From contig NC_009912.1 in the NCBI RefSeq assembly GCF_000002415.2, positions 684,501 through 748,500 on the forward strand: a stretch of 64,000 nt of DNA, read 5' to 3'. Below are positions 33,561 through 45,600 of the stretch, in pieces; position 1 is the first letter of the stretch; the number at the start of each line of letters is the position of its first letter. Position numbers and translations under genes: made by a program. The notes under the pieces were generated by a model. That model was not told where the DNA came from. It saw nothing but the letters and a program-made list of their open reading frames with translations, and ran no database searches. Origin of the DNA: Plasmodium vivax. Taxonomy: Eukaryota; Apicomplexa; Aconoidasida; Haemosporida; Plasmodiidae.

Positions 33561-35517
33561 TTTTGCCTTCTTTCTATGCGACGTGTGCTGCTAGGGGTGA
33601 AAAAATCTACCTATAACTGCGTGTATAAGTATTTTGTTGCGTATGCATGTACGTATGTACCTATCCTGCACGGAGGCCGAGGGAGGTAAGTAATCACACG
33701 CATCAAATGAATTCTCGCGATGGTCGCTTAGAGGTGAAACACAGTGTGAGTACGGAGGGGGAACGCGCGTTTCGCTTTGCCGCAACGATGATTGGAAGAA
33801 AGAAAGAAAGAAAAAGAAAAGGAAAAAAAAGGAAAAAAAAAAAAAAAAAAAACACAAAGTGGAAGAAGCAAATGGGGGGAAGGTACCAAGCTACAACACG
33901 GTGCGAAAATTAACGTTCATGTTTTGCAGCTCATGGGGTAACAAAGCGAAGTAAATGGTTTATATTTTTACATGCGCGGGTAAAAAAAAAAAAAAGATTC
34001 CACTGGGCGGGCTTGCGCGTAATGGCTCACACGTGCATACGTAACGCCTACATGTGTTCATAACGCATACGCATAAATTGTACATCCTTCGTAGCACTTG
34101 CGATACTTTTGCTATGCATATGAACGCGGCAGGGTAGCCCATTCGTGGCGAGCCCCCAAATGAAACACCGCCCATGTCGGAGCGGCGGAGAGGCGGAGCG
34201 GCGGAGTGGGCTACGGCGTGATGGCGCTATACACATGTGGGCCCAGAAGTGTCAGCAATATTCCGTAAGCCTCATAAGTGGGAAGCGCCATAATAAAGTG
34301 TTGGCGCCCCTTGTTCAGGTAGGTAGCCAATTCCCCGCGTAAAAAGCGCAAGAGGGGCGAGGTGCCTAAACGGGAGAGAACCCGTTGTGCCGGTTAAGGA
34401 AAACGGCATATTGGTAGGAGTAAATGCGACTAAGCGTGTGGAAGCACAAACGGGACTTAAGCTTATATACATGCGCAAGATGAGTTTGTGTTTCCCTCCG
34501 TGTGGCCAACAACTGCCGTCGTTACCGCCCTGGCGAAACGTCCTCATCCATTTGGTTTTCGCCCAATAGGGTATAAGTGTACGCACGCATGCGCCACGCA
34601 CCCACGTGTTAATCTTCGGGACGCGTCATCCCAATATGCAGCGTTCCATCCACCCCGCGAGGAGGAACTCACTTCAACGCGTGGCGAGGGGCATATCTCA
34701 CTATGTAGTACATACATAAATATTGGCGGTACTCCCCCGTAACTCTCTTTTTTTTTTTTTTTCCCCCCCCCTTAACGTGAAGAGAATACATAATGCCGAG
34801 CGGGGTTGCCTCCCTCACGCGCACTGCTTAAATACCCACTACGCAGCCGTCCTAAATGATCTTTTCTCATTTCGCGCGAATTTTTTTTTGCGAAGCGAAA
34901 GGCAATTCATATGATGGCTACGCTGTGGGGGTCACTGCCAAGAAGTACACTTCGAGGGTAACTTTTTCACACCTTACGATGGAAGAGACCCAGAGGTGGT
35001 CTTCTTTAGCTCGCTGGTGATGTGCTGTTCTCTCAGGGGGGAAGTGAAACAAAAGGTCACAACACGGGCGTATTTTTCTATTTACACAAAATGGAGGGCA
35101 ACATGTCTGGGCAGCGAGGAGGGCAAACACTCGTGGGGGGAGTACCCATTCACATTGCCTCTACCAGTTCGACAGAGCTTTCTCAAACTGGGCACATGAT
35201 GGGTTTTACACAAATGGGAGGGGTGTACACTGGGGCAATATGGCAAACGAGTTGAAACGAATCATCATCGCTCTGTTTGAGCAACGCTTGCTTTTTTACC
35301 TGGTTGTTGCGTACGGGTTTTGAATTCTTCTCCTTCGGTTTATTCCTTCCTTACGTGTTGCTTCTAAACAGATGGAGTGTAAACAAAATGGGGGGGGGAG
35401 AGGGGTACCTTCCACCTTCCGGTATTTTTCCTTTTTTTTTTTTTTCCTTTTTTCAATGTATGTACAAACAATATTGCGAAAGCGCACTTGGAGTGTCAAT
35501 TCGGTGGGAGGTAGACA

Positions 35518-35549
<32 letters not shown>

Positions 35550-38500
35550 CTCACATGTGAATATGTACATTTGTATCCCCTTATGTATATTCACTCACAT
35601 AAGGATACACGTGCTGCGCGTGGAGAAGGTCCCTCACATGACTTTTTTTTCTCTGCGTTTTTGACGTGAGTGTGAACATGCATGCGGATTTACGCGTGAA
35701 TACACAAGTGTGTCTGCTTGCGTAAAATGGTAAAACGATTTCCTCTTTGGAATGGTATTTTTTAACCCAAAGGAGGGAACAAATTACGTTTGCAGAATGG
35801 GTGGGAAAAAAAAAAAACGAATGGGAAAAATGTAGAAGCTACATATGTATGGGAGAAAGAGAAATGCGTAAATGCGTAAATGCGTAAATGTGTAAATATA
35901 TAAATGTGTAAACGTTTTTGCTTTTTTTTTTTATTTTTTTTTTATAATTCCACCCTCGTTACTTCCTCTCCTGGGATGGAGTGAGCCCCACGCGTACAAA
36001 CAGAGATAGCTAACTTTTTGGAGGAGAAAAAATGGGAGGCAAAATTGATGAGATAACTTCTGGCCTGTGGCGTCTCGCCGTGGGGAAAAGCGACGTGGAG
36101 AGATAGCCAGTCCGAAGCAATCGCTTCGTTTCGCTTCCATTCGATTCGCAGTTTGTGTAAATGCGATTAACTTTTATGTGCATTTCTTACGGCGCTGCAA
36201 TACGTTTGCGTATGCCTGTGCGGGTCCCCTTTTTGGGACAGCTCGCTTGGGATGTGCGTGCTGGACAGGGGGGGTAAAAATGGTTTGCCCGTTCGCGATG
36301 CTGCAATTTTGCAGTTTCGCAGTTTTACACTTTTGCTCTTTTGCTCTTTTGCTTTTTTGCAGTTTTGCCTTTTCCCCTTGCGATTTTTTACTTTTCGTGG
36401 GAACGCATTTCCACACTTGGGGGATGCATTCGAAGGGGGGCCTTTTTTTTTTTGGGCCCAAACAGCCACACACATTTGTGTATTTTTAGCGAGCACTCCT
36501 TTTTAATGCGCACACGACTTCGGCTCGGCGCTGTCCACGCAGGCACAACGAAATGGACTTCCCCCCTGCGTACATCCGAAGCAGTTTAAAAAAAAATAAA
36601 AATCGTCTTTTATCTTTCCTTTTCTTTTTTTTTTTTTTTTCCACACTGCTCACTCATTCGTGTGATGCCATTTATCGCAGAACGGAATGGCCACACAATT
36701 CGTGGTTGCTTCGTTGTCGCCACGTGGGGATTAATAAACGTAGGGTCGGTTTTTTGGAGAGGTTCCCCAGGGGAGGGAATTCACCACCCCACTAACATAG
36801 GCGTCGCTTTACGGTCATTCCCCCTCCGCTGTGGGTACACACACGAGGGATGTCACCCCTTCCACGTCGCTTTCAAAAGAGGGTATCTTCCTTTCTTTCT
36901 TTTTTCTTTTTTCCCACAAGGGGTTCATTATTTCAACATTGGGGAAGTCAAAATGGGGACATAAAGGTGGGGGGAGGGGGAATAAATATTTTATGTGTAC
37001 TAATTGGACGAACACAGTTTGGTGGGAAAAAAAAAATGAGGGGTGTAGCTGAAGGGTGTACTACTGTGGGGGGATGGAAACGATGAACATGTTTTTAAAA
37101 GCGGCTCGTTCGTCACTGTGTTTACGCGTGGGTGCTGCCAAGAGGACTGGGAAATGCCTGGCTAAGGGGGTACGCCCCTAGGCATGCGCGTGTGCCAATA
37201 TATACACATATATATATACATATATATATATATTTATGTGTATATATTTTTTTTCTTTTTTTTTTCTTTTTTTACACCTCTTTTTTATTCATGCGAACAG
37301 TCCGAATGTGCCTCTTCTCCAGTTTCAAATTTCCACGCGGGGTTCCCATTTGCCCGCCATCTCGTCCACGCCTTACGCATCGAACGTACGTAAGCGTATG
37401 CATACGCGTATGTATACGTTACTAATACCCACTTCGCACGGCTCGCGCGGGGGATGCGTTTGCTTTCCGCTTGGCACACTCGGCAAACTCGGCAAATTCG
37501 GCAAACATTGCAGAGTTTCCCCCCCAATGGGTTTTATTCACCAATTGTTAACTCCTTAATGCTGGCAAAAAAAAAAAAAAAAGAAAAGTCACTTGCGTAT
37601 GCTTTGCATATTGTTGCATTATCCGTATGCCACCAGCGCGAACCCCACTTCTGTTCCCTCCTGTTTTATTTCCTTTTTTGAAAAAAAAAAAAAAAAAAAA
37701 AAATTCCGCTTGTGCCCCACATCGTTACGCGGAAAGTCAAATGACGCATTTGACGAAGAGGAAGATGCCCATCGCCATCCAGGGAGCAATCCACCAACCG
37801 GAAAGCAGCCAAATTAGCCAACCAGGAAACAGCTAGCCAACGAGGGAATACCCCGCCAACCAGAAATAGCCAACCAACGCACAAAGTCGGCCAGCCGTGC
37901 ACAGGCAACGTGCACGCACCATTTCACGGCAACGATTGATGAACACCGCTACATAAATGAGCAAGCGATTGCGCCATTACGTCATAAGCCACATGCCTCT
38001 TTCTCTTACAACTTTTTGCGACGCGCCAGTTCGCGATATGCCTTTTTTTCCTGCCTGTTTGTATGCGCGTACGTTCGTATGAACACTCTGCTGAGTTGCA
38101 TTTCTCCCAGTTGTATTTCTCCCATTAGTATTTCTCCCATTAGTATTTCTCCCATTAGTATTTCTCCCATTAGTATTTCTCCCATTAGTATTTCTCCCAT
38201 TAGTATTTCTCCCATTTGTATTTCTTGCCGGCTGCATTTCTCCCCAGTGGTATTTCCCCCAAGCTGCATCTCCTCCTGCCCCCCCGACGATGCGGAGCTT
38301 CTCCGTCCCCCCTTGCAAATGCGAATAATGACCACCAATTTGTTCCAGCAACACTGAGTCCTCATCTATTCAGTTCAAAAACGAGCAAAGATCACCTCCT
38401 TCGCTACTGAAGAACGTGCCCGACGCGGAAAGGGGAAAAACGGAAGAAGCGGAAAAGCGAATAGGGACCGGCAGGGACCCAAACCCCAAGTAGCTACTGC

Positions 38501-38574
38501 CGAATAAGATAGAACTTGGAACCCCCCCCCCCAAAAATAAGAGAAAAAAGAAAACCAAAAAATTAATTTTAGAA
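33561..38574. other. 5-kb divergent intergenic region between NAPS and the membrane DnaJ
   Basis: No protein gene recognised. It contains many A/T homopolymers (e.g. 33835-33852, 35517-35545, 37681-37703), a small nested inverted repeat at 35553-35600, a GCGTAAAT repeat (about 35865-35905), a GCTCTTTT run near 36325-36360, a TA-rich dinucleotide stretch (37198-37245), AGCCAACC-type words at 37805-37880 and the 15-bp repeat at 38098-38226. Confidence 0.5.
38098..38226. repeat. 15-bp tandem repeat upstream of the membrane DnaJ
   Basis: About eight copies of TATTTCTCCCATTAG, the central ones identical and the ends degenerate. It lies 350-475 bp before the DnaJ start codon. The unit length is a multiple of three, so reading frames stay open across it on both strands. 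Confidence 0.95.
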
Positions 38575-40506
38575 ATGCTAAACGATATTATATTTCAAGT
38601 TATTATTGCTTCTTTTGGAGTCACAATAGTCAACAGCGATAAAATAAAATTTCTTCAAAAGTTCAGTAAGCCACGAGGAGACATCATGCGTCGCTAGTAG
38701 AGGGATGCGAGATTCTGCAGAGTTCGCAGATCTGCTCGGCGTTGGAAAAAAGGGATGGTTGAGGGGTAGATTGAGTTGTCCCCTGCCCGCATCCTTTTTT
38801 TTTTTTTGTTACAATATGTGTGCAAATAAGCGAGCACCGTGTTGGAGGCGCGTTCATTTTATCCTTTCGCGTCGGAAATGTAGGCGGTGTAGGGTCATAC
38901 ATTTGCACATGTGCATATGTACATATGATCATATGTACATGTATACACGTGTTTTTTGTTTTTTGTTTTTTCGCAGGATATGCCATCTACGTTTTAATTT
39001 TGTCCTTTCTGCTATACAAGGGGATACCCTGGAAGAGGGAGAATTACTACACGTACTTGAACATCACTCCCAATGCAACGAAGCAGGAAATACAGACCGC
39101 CTACAGGCAGGCGGCGAAAATATATCACCCCGTAAGGATGCCTGCTACGTCCAAAGGACGAGCGAATGGGGAGAGGGAGTGGGCCGGGGGCGTCATTAAG
39201 ACGGGGTGCCCACTTACTCGTTTGCGCTCGCCCGAGTATTTTCCTTTCCCATGTCACTGATTTTCGTGCCGCTTTACTCCCGCTTCACTCCCACTTCACC
39301 CCCGCTGCGCCCCCCTTTGCAGGACAAAAATCCGGACGAGTCGGCCGACTCCTCATTTATAAAGCTAAAACAGGCATACGACATCTTGACGGACGATGTG
39401 AGGAGAAGCAACTACAACCGCTTCGGGGACTACAAGAATGGTAACGTCTGCGGGGTGATGCGATTAGATGCGTTTAGCCGTCAATCGTGTAACAGATCGG
39501 GTGTGCGTATACCGTTCAGCTAGCTTTTTTTTTTTTTTTTTTTTTTTGCCGTGTGTGCATAACTTTCTCCCTTTTACCTTACCCGTTCAGGCGAAGTTGA
39601 CGACAATACGGCCACACTGCTGATATGCCTTTCGTTGGTGCAGCACACCATGTTTTTCATCATAGGCTATTTTTTATCGTACCCACGCAAGCTGGAGTTC
39701 GCAAGACAAGTGAGTTTGCTTCCACTCTGCGTGGCACGCAAGTGGGTTGTAATTTTCCACCAAAGAGTTGCATGTGTGCGGTGGGCACACTTCCGCGATT
39801 CCCTTTGCTTACATACATTGGTGTGTAATTTTTTTTTTTTTTTTTTTTGAAGATATTTCTGGTGTACAACATAGCTAGCTTCTGCTTCGAGCTGCAGTTC
39901 CGGTTCATCGAAGACGACACGACGTTCGACTGGCTACCCTCGATAGGATACCTCCTGCCATATGAGAAAATAAAATTACTTAGGATGTTATTCCCCATCG
40001 TTTTTTTTATCAGCATATGCTCCTCAGCGTACACGTACACAGACAGAAATGCCACGTTGATTTATTTAATGCGCTCCATTTTGGCCACGAACAGAATCGT
40101 GTTCGAAAGATCCAATGACGTCATCGAGTCGACTAACTATTTAAAGAAAAATGGAGAACAGCTGGTTTCCAAGTTACAGGAAATGAGGAAAGCTGTTGAA
40201 GATGGCAAATCTGGGCAGGCAAAAATAAAAGACGAGGAGCAGAAGGGCGAAAAGGAGTGCCTGGAAGATGCCAAAAAAGACCCCAAGGACCAAAATGACA
40301 CAGACGATAAGCTGCGAGAAAATGTGAAGGAGTTTGCCTTAACGCTCGATTCGCACCAAATGGGCCTACTCGAAAAGTGCTTCGAACTGATGAAGAATAA
40401 GAGCACCAAGGACAAGAAGAACCAGAAGAAGTCCTGGTTCGAGTTCTTCTCCATGCAGATGATCTTCGGCATTATATTCGTCTACATCTGGTTCACCAGC
40501 AAGTGA
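38575..40506 (+). CDS. Membrane-anchored DnaJ (Hsp40) protein, five exons
   Basis: Exons are 38575-38665, 38977-39131, 39323-39440, 39591-39709 and 39853-40506 (378 residues, phases consistent). Two hydrophobic segments come first (about 2-20 and 32-46). A J-domain follows from about residue 55: YYTYLNITPNATKQEIQTAYRQAAKIYHPDKNPDES then FIKLKQAYDIL. The HPD motif that stimulates Hsp70 ATPase is intact but split by intron 2 (H81-P82, then D83). After it come further membrane segments (about 130-151 and several between 162 and 225), a Lys/Glu/Asp-rich region, and a C-terminal span ending in WFTSK. This is a polytopic co-chaperone, most likely of the ER membrane, recruiting an Hsp70 to membrane substrates. 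The topology resembles multi-span DNAJC proteins, but I cannot assign an orthologue. The first exon is the least certain; its ATG is the only one in that open frame. Confidence 0.85.
38917..38940. repeat. 24-bp perfect palindrome in intron 1 of the membrane DnaJ gene
   Basis: Two 12-nt halves, ATGTACATATGA and its reverse complement, meet at TGATCA. It sits among further CATATG/GTACAT words shortly before the intron's polypyrimidine tract and acceptor. Confidence 0.9.
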
Positions 40507-41687
40507 GCGCAGTGGTAGAAGTGGTAGAGGTGGGGAGCCGAGGGAAAAACCGCTAGCGTGCCGTTAGCAGATCGTTAGCAAATCGTTAGCGTACCGTTAG
40601 CGCCCACTTCGCAGCTCTGCCGCGCCACCCAAAAAGTCAGCCAAAAATTAAAGCAGGAGAAGACGCGTATCGATCGGGTTTTGCAAAACGAACAAGTGGA
40701 ACCTCCTTAGAGGCATTCGAAGTCAGCTACATCTCTGCGGCGTTTGTTTGCATGTAGGAAAAGTTAAGCACGCGCGAAAATTCAAAGCGGAAGGAGGAAA
40801 AAACGGAAAAGAGAGCCCCAAAAAAAAAAAAAAAAACAAGTAACCAATTAACTAAGTAACCAAGTAACCAATTAACTAAGTAACCAAGTAACCAATTAAC
40901 TAAGTAACCAAGTAACCAATTAACCAATTAACCAGCCAAGCAACCGAGCAACCAACTGAGCAACCAACTGAGCAAACAAACAACCCCCTATTTGTACCCC
41001 TTGTGCATGCTGCGCGCACCTAAATGGACCCCTTTGACGCTTTAGTGATAGTTCAAAGAGGCCCCTTTTATATGTATATAACTATATGTGTGTATTTTTT
41101 TTTTTTTTTTTTTAAATAACCCATGTGTTGGCACCCACGTACGTGCACGCCGCGCACCCCCTACGACGTTATCAACCGTGTGATCTCCACTTTGACTCAC
41201 CCACCTTCCATCGCACGTTACGTTATGTTACGTTACGTACGCTACACCACGTATGTGCATCTCCCTAGGTAGGCCTGTTTTTGTATGCGTGAGTGTCAAC
41301 TTAGTTGGGTACATATGTGTACGTACATACGTGTTCATGCCAGGTGCTGCGCCACTTTTAAAGATTCCCCATTTTTAAGTCAGCCTTGTAATGCGAAGGC
41401 CGCGAGGGTAAGTTCCTCCATGCGCTATGCACATCAGGTGGAAGTGCAAATTGGCTTACGTACTATGCACCGTTTGCGTGTTAAATTGTTGAATTAAAAA
41501 AAAAAAAAAAAATGTTTCGGCTTGCAGCGCGCATGTTGTAATTTACCCCCAGGGAGGAAAGCGAAGGTGGAAGTGCTTTCCAAAAAGGCGTGCAAGTGGT
41601 CATCCCCTTTTGGGGTCTTCCCACGGAGGAGTGTATCGTGCCTTTGGAAAATTCGCACCATTCTCTTACGGTATAGCTTTCACCCCA
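40507..41687. other. Convergent intergenic region
   Basis: Lies between the DnaJ 3' end and the PPPDE gene 3' end. Short GTTAGC repeats at about 40554-40600, a 24-bp unit of AAGTAACCAATTAAC words (about 3-4 copies, 40840-40935), poly(T) near 41096-41113, GTTACGTTA words at 41217-41240 and poly(A) at 41497-41512. No gene recognised. Confidence 0.6.
40840..40935. repeat. 24-bp tandem repeat
   Basis: Copies of a 24-bp unit made of TAACTAAGTAACCAAG and TAACCAAT, decaying into AACCGAGCAACC-type words downstream. Confidence 0.85.
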
Positions 41688-42672
41688 TTATGCCATCGAA
41701 AAGCTGCCACTCGTGCTAATCGAATAAACAGTTCTGAACTGGCCGTTGGGGAAAACCCCCTTCTGCGCCTCATCAGGCAGGCAGTTCACAGGGCCGTTAA
41801 AGGTGTTCTCCCCGTAGAAGACGTTTTGGCCGACGCAGGAGTCATTCGCGTAGGGGGTATATGGGATGATGTATATGGGGGAGGGGCTGCAAAACTGGTT
41901 GGAGTAGTCGTCGCTTGGCTTGTTGAAATGGAGGGGCGGCAAGCCGTTCGTGAGGCAGGGGGGCAAGTTACTGGGCAGGGCGCCCGTCAGGTTGCTCGTC
42001 AGGTTGCCCGTCAAATTGCTCGTCAAGCTGGAGGCTACGCCAGTGTGCAACCCACTCCTCTGTTTGCCGGGCGCGCTCCTATTCCGCCGGATGATCGACC
42101 TGGACAGCTTCAGCGCGTAGACGTACATCTCCTTGTCGCTGCGGGAAAGCTCCATGGAGTTGATGTACCCACACAAGGCGAGGTTCTTAAAATTCCCAAA
42201 CAACTTTCCCAGCCGAGAATAAATCATAAACGTATGAAAGAGTCTTTTCCCACTGAGCAACTCGAAGAGGTCATCGCAGAAGTGGTTGCAGTTTTTGCTC
42301 ACGAAGTTGTAGCTGTTTGGTCTGTATATCTTTCCCAGGGCATTTAAAATTTCTGCAAACTGGGCGTAGGTTATTTCCACGAAGGTCAGCTCGTAGCTCT
42401 TGCAGTACTGCCCGATGGTCGACTTCTTCGGTTTGCAAGCGGTGATTCCGTCCATGGAGAAGGTGTACTCGCTCCCGAACGCTTCGATTCCTGTGGGGGA
42501 GAGGAAGCGGTGAAACGGGAAGGAGCTAAATCGTGGAACGCCGCGAACGCGCCAATCGAGCTGCACACACTTTTCCCTCGCAACAGCGCTGACTTGGCGA
42601 CTCACCCGTGTGGCGCACATTTTTCAGAAAGAAGGGAACGTCTAGGGTGTAGGTGTGCAGCCAGATATTCAT
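41688..42672 (-). CDS. PPPDE-domain (DeSI-type) cysteine isopeptidase, two exons
   Basis: Exon 1 is 42672-42606 and exon 2 is 42490-41688 (GTGAGT donor, CAG acceptor, phase 1), 289 residues. PPPDE/DeSI proteins are papain-like thiol peptidases acting on SUMO or ubiquitin conjugates. The permuted catalytic dyad is visible: His21 in RHTGIEAFGSEYTF, built across the splice junction, and Cys90 in NSYNFVSKNCNHFCDDL. ELTFVEITYAQFAEIL and ALGKIYRPNSYNF are typical of the family. The domain ends near residue 120. The rest is a species-variable tail with an SNLTGNLTSNLTG repeat (about 175-200) and Pro/Asn/Ser-rich sequence, with no membrane span. Location is probably cytosol or nucleus. The C-terminal end is certain; the short first exon is strongly supported because it supplies the catalytic His. 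Confidence 0.88.
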
Positions 42673-45600
42673 TTATATGTGCAGTGTGCGCTGGTCTGTT
42701 ACGGCTAAGTCGAAGCGGGCATGTGGACGCATGCGCTCTGCTGCTGTGGCGACTAATTAGGCGCTGAACGGGTGAAGGCGGTAAGGGAAGAGGAAGAAAA
42801 AGAAGAAGAGGAAACGGAAGCGCAGCAAAGCATAATACCGGTCAGCCAAACTAACTGTCCTAATTTGTGCATTTTTCTGTTCTCCACTGAAGTAGTTGCG
42901 ATCGAGGTGGTGGAACAATTTTGCTAAAACGGTTTAAGAAAAAAAGGAAAAAAAAAAAAAAAAAAATAAATAAATAAATAAGATATACACACTGGGGATT
43001 TTTTTTTTTTTTTATTTTCCACCTTTTCCGTGGTAACTTTGCCAATCATTCAGATTTTTTCACAGCTAAAAGGTTAACATTTTTTTGTTAAAGGGAAAAA
43101 AAAAAAAAAAAAAAAAAAACAATTTTCATGGACAATGGAGGAGGGTGTGGAGGAAAAATTTTACTTCGTTCAAATTGCTGCCAACATGGATGTCGTTAAC
43201 CTCGCCCCCTTCGCAAACGCAGTTTGAGGAAATGTGAAATGGTGATGAGTGATGGGTGATGGGTGATGGGTGATGTGCCACGTTGTACACCCGGAGTTTC
43301 GCTTCCGCTGTTCCTTCACGGTGGAAAAAAAAATATTTTTCTGCCTTTCTGCCATTTTGATGGGCTACCTTTTTGCCTTTCCTATTTGTTGCCCCCTTTT
43401 GCGTTTTTTTCTATCCCACCGAGCGGTGCGCACGCGCGAAGAAAAACTATACACACGTGCACAGCTGCATGTGTATACACCCACGCACATATGTTTGCGC
43501 TTTTCCCAGCTGGGTTAGCCACTCATGTCTTAATTTTTTGGCCCCATGCGGAATGTTGCCCCCGCTAGGGGTGTGCCCTAAATCCCCTGGCGCGAAGCCG
43601 CTTCTTATGCTCGTGCCTGTGTAAATTAGGGAAATCCCCCTGGACCATTTTGCAGCCGTCCCAAAGTTAGCAGCGCGATCTCGTAGCTACTCATGGGTAG
43701 TCATGCGTGGTGACGTTTTTTCTTTTCCCTCTTTCGCCAAACGGTGTGGCAAAAAAATCGCCCCCAAGGGTGAATCCTCATTTGAAAGGATCGTGCCGAA
43801 CATAACACAGAACTACTTCATTTGCAAATGAGTTTATACTGCGAAACATGATTTTTTTCTTTTGGGGAACTGCGAGGGGGTTGCTCTCTGTACGTGGTGA
43901 TAGACGCACACGTGGGTCGCCTCCAACTCAGAGCAGCACCCCTTCTAAAGAGCGTAATTACTCCCATAAAAAGGACGCGCGGAAGGAAAAGGGGAAAAAT
44001 GCTTCTCAGGGAGCTCTTTGGGGAAAGTTGCACACTACAAGGGGAAACCACCATTCTTCTCACTTAACCCTTAGTGAGCATCACCCCTTCGGACAAAAAA
44101 AAAAAAAAAAATAGGTCATAATAACGAAATTGACTCCTTTTCACTTTTGCAAAAATGTGCAAACTGTTTGTGTTGCCATCCCGCTGTTTTTTTTTTTTCC
44201 CAATTGTGTGAAGCCTAACTGTGTCTTAGCGGGCGCACCTGCTAGGCAGACTTAAGTTCGCATTTAATACACCACCGGGAAAAGAAAATTTAAAAGAAAA
44301 AAGAAAGAAAAAAAAAAGACTAACGAGCTGACGATTCGAAGTGGAAGAAGGGGATATATACCATGCGTGCTTCTCCGCAGCCCTCGCCAAGCCGCAAAAA
44401 GATTGGTTGCCCTACTTGACAAGCGCCACACGCGGGCAATTTTGCGAGCATCCCCACGTCTGCAACTTCACGAACGGCGTTTAGGCCATGTGGCTCCCCC
44501 CACGTGTTACCACCTTGTAACAGTTACTTGCTACGCACTTGGCTTACCCACTCGGCTTCCACCGCACACGCGTTATCGCTAATTTCGCGCCGAAAGAGGG
44601 AGGCCCCATTTTTAAAGCGGCCTAAGAGGACGCAACCGTGGAGCGTCCTAACGCCTGCGCGTGAAGCCGCACGTTTGCAGTTATGTGCATGTAAAGGAAA
44701 AAAAAAAAAAAAAATTTGGTACACGCCAAATGGTTCGCACATATGTGCGCATTTAGGTGGCCTTTTTTTATTTGCCTGGTCATGAAAACAACTGCTAGAA
44801 GAATGCACGACTTGCTTTTCTTTTAATCGCTAGCCATTTAGCGCGCGCAAAACGACCGCAATCGCCTGCACATGTCAGCTCTCCTGCGGGCGCTGCTTAA
44901 AAAGTGCATGCACATATGCACCAATTATGGGAATAATAGAGAGCTATTTTACATGCACAGTTCATATTTTTTTTTTTTTTCACATTTGCAAAAATGCCTG
45001 TCTTTACGTGTTTTAGCTTGCAATTGCTGTAAATCCGTGGATGCATCAAAATGGCTAGTTGGAAAAAAAAAAAAAAAAAGACGGGAAAGGGTTGTCTTTT
45101 CTGAACAGGTGTAGACAACTGTTAAATTCTGCAACGGTTTTAGGAGGCTACTTCGTAGGAAGAGACTTCAGGAGGTTAGAAAAAGCCGCTTGTGCATGAA
45201 CACGCCAGGGAGGGAAAAAAAAAAAAAAAAAAAAAAAAAAACTTAAAAAAGGATCAGGAAAAGCTAGTCAACAGTTTGCAAACATTTGCAAACATTTTGC
45301 AAATACTTTTCAAAAATAAATTGAAAAATTATTTAAAAATAATTAAAAAATAAATTAAAAAATAATTTAAAAATAATTTATAAACTATTTTAAAACTATT
45401 TTAACGAAACTTTTAAAAAACGTCCAAATTTTTTTTAAGTACAACCAAACAAAAACTAAACTAAAACTAAAATAAGACAGAGCTTACCCCAAACTTGTAG
45501 CAGCATACTGCAAACTTACGCCATTCATACGCCAACTTTACGCCATTCATACTCCAACTTTACACCAACCATACGTCATTCATATGCAACTTTACACCAA

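Noticed and set aside
38006..38365. Minus-strand frames with NGRNTNGRNT or GEILMGEIL repeats, CRISPR-like regularity
   Set aside because: A simple 15-bp tandem repeat without unique spacers in a eukaryotic genome; not a CRISPR array and not a gene.
44065..44080. TTAACCCTTAG, resembling a telomeric unit
   Set aside because: Only a partial permutation of the heptamer, shorter than the match at 11879 and not in a structured context.
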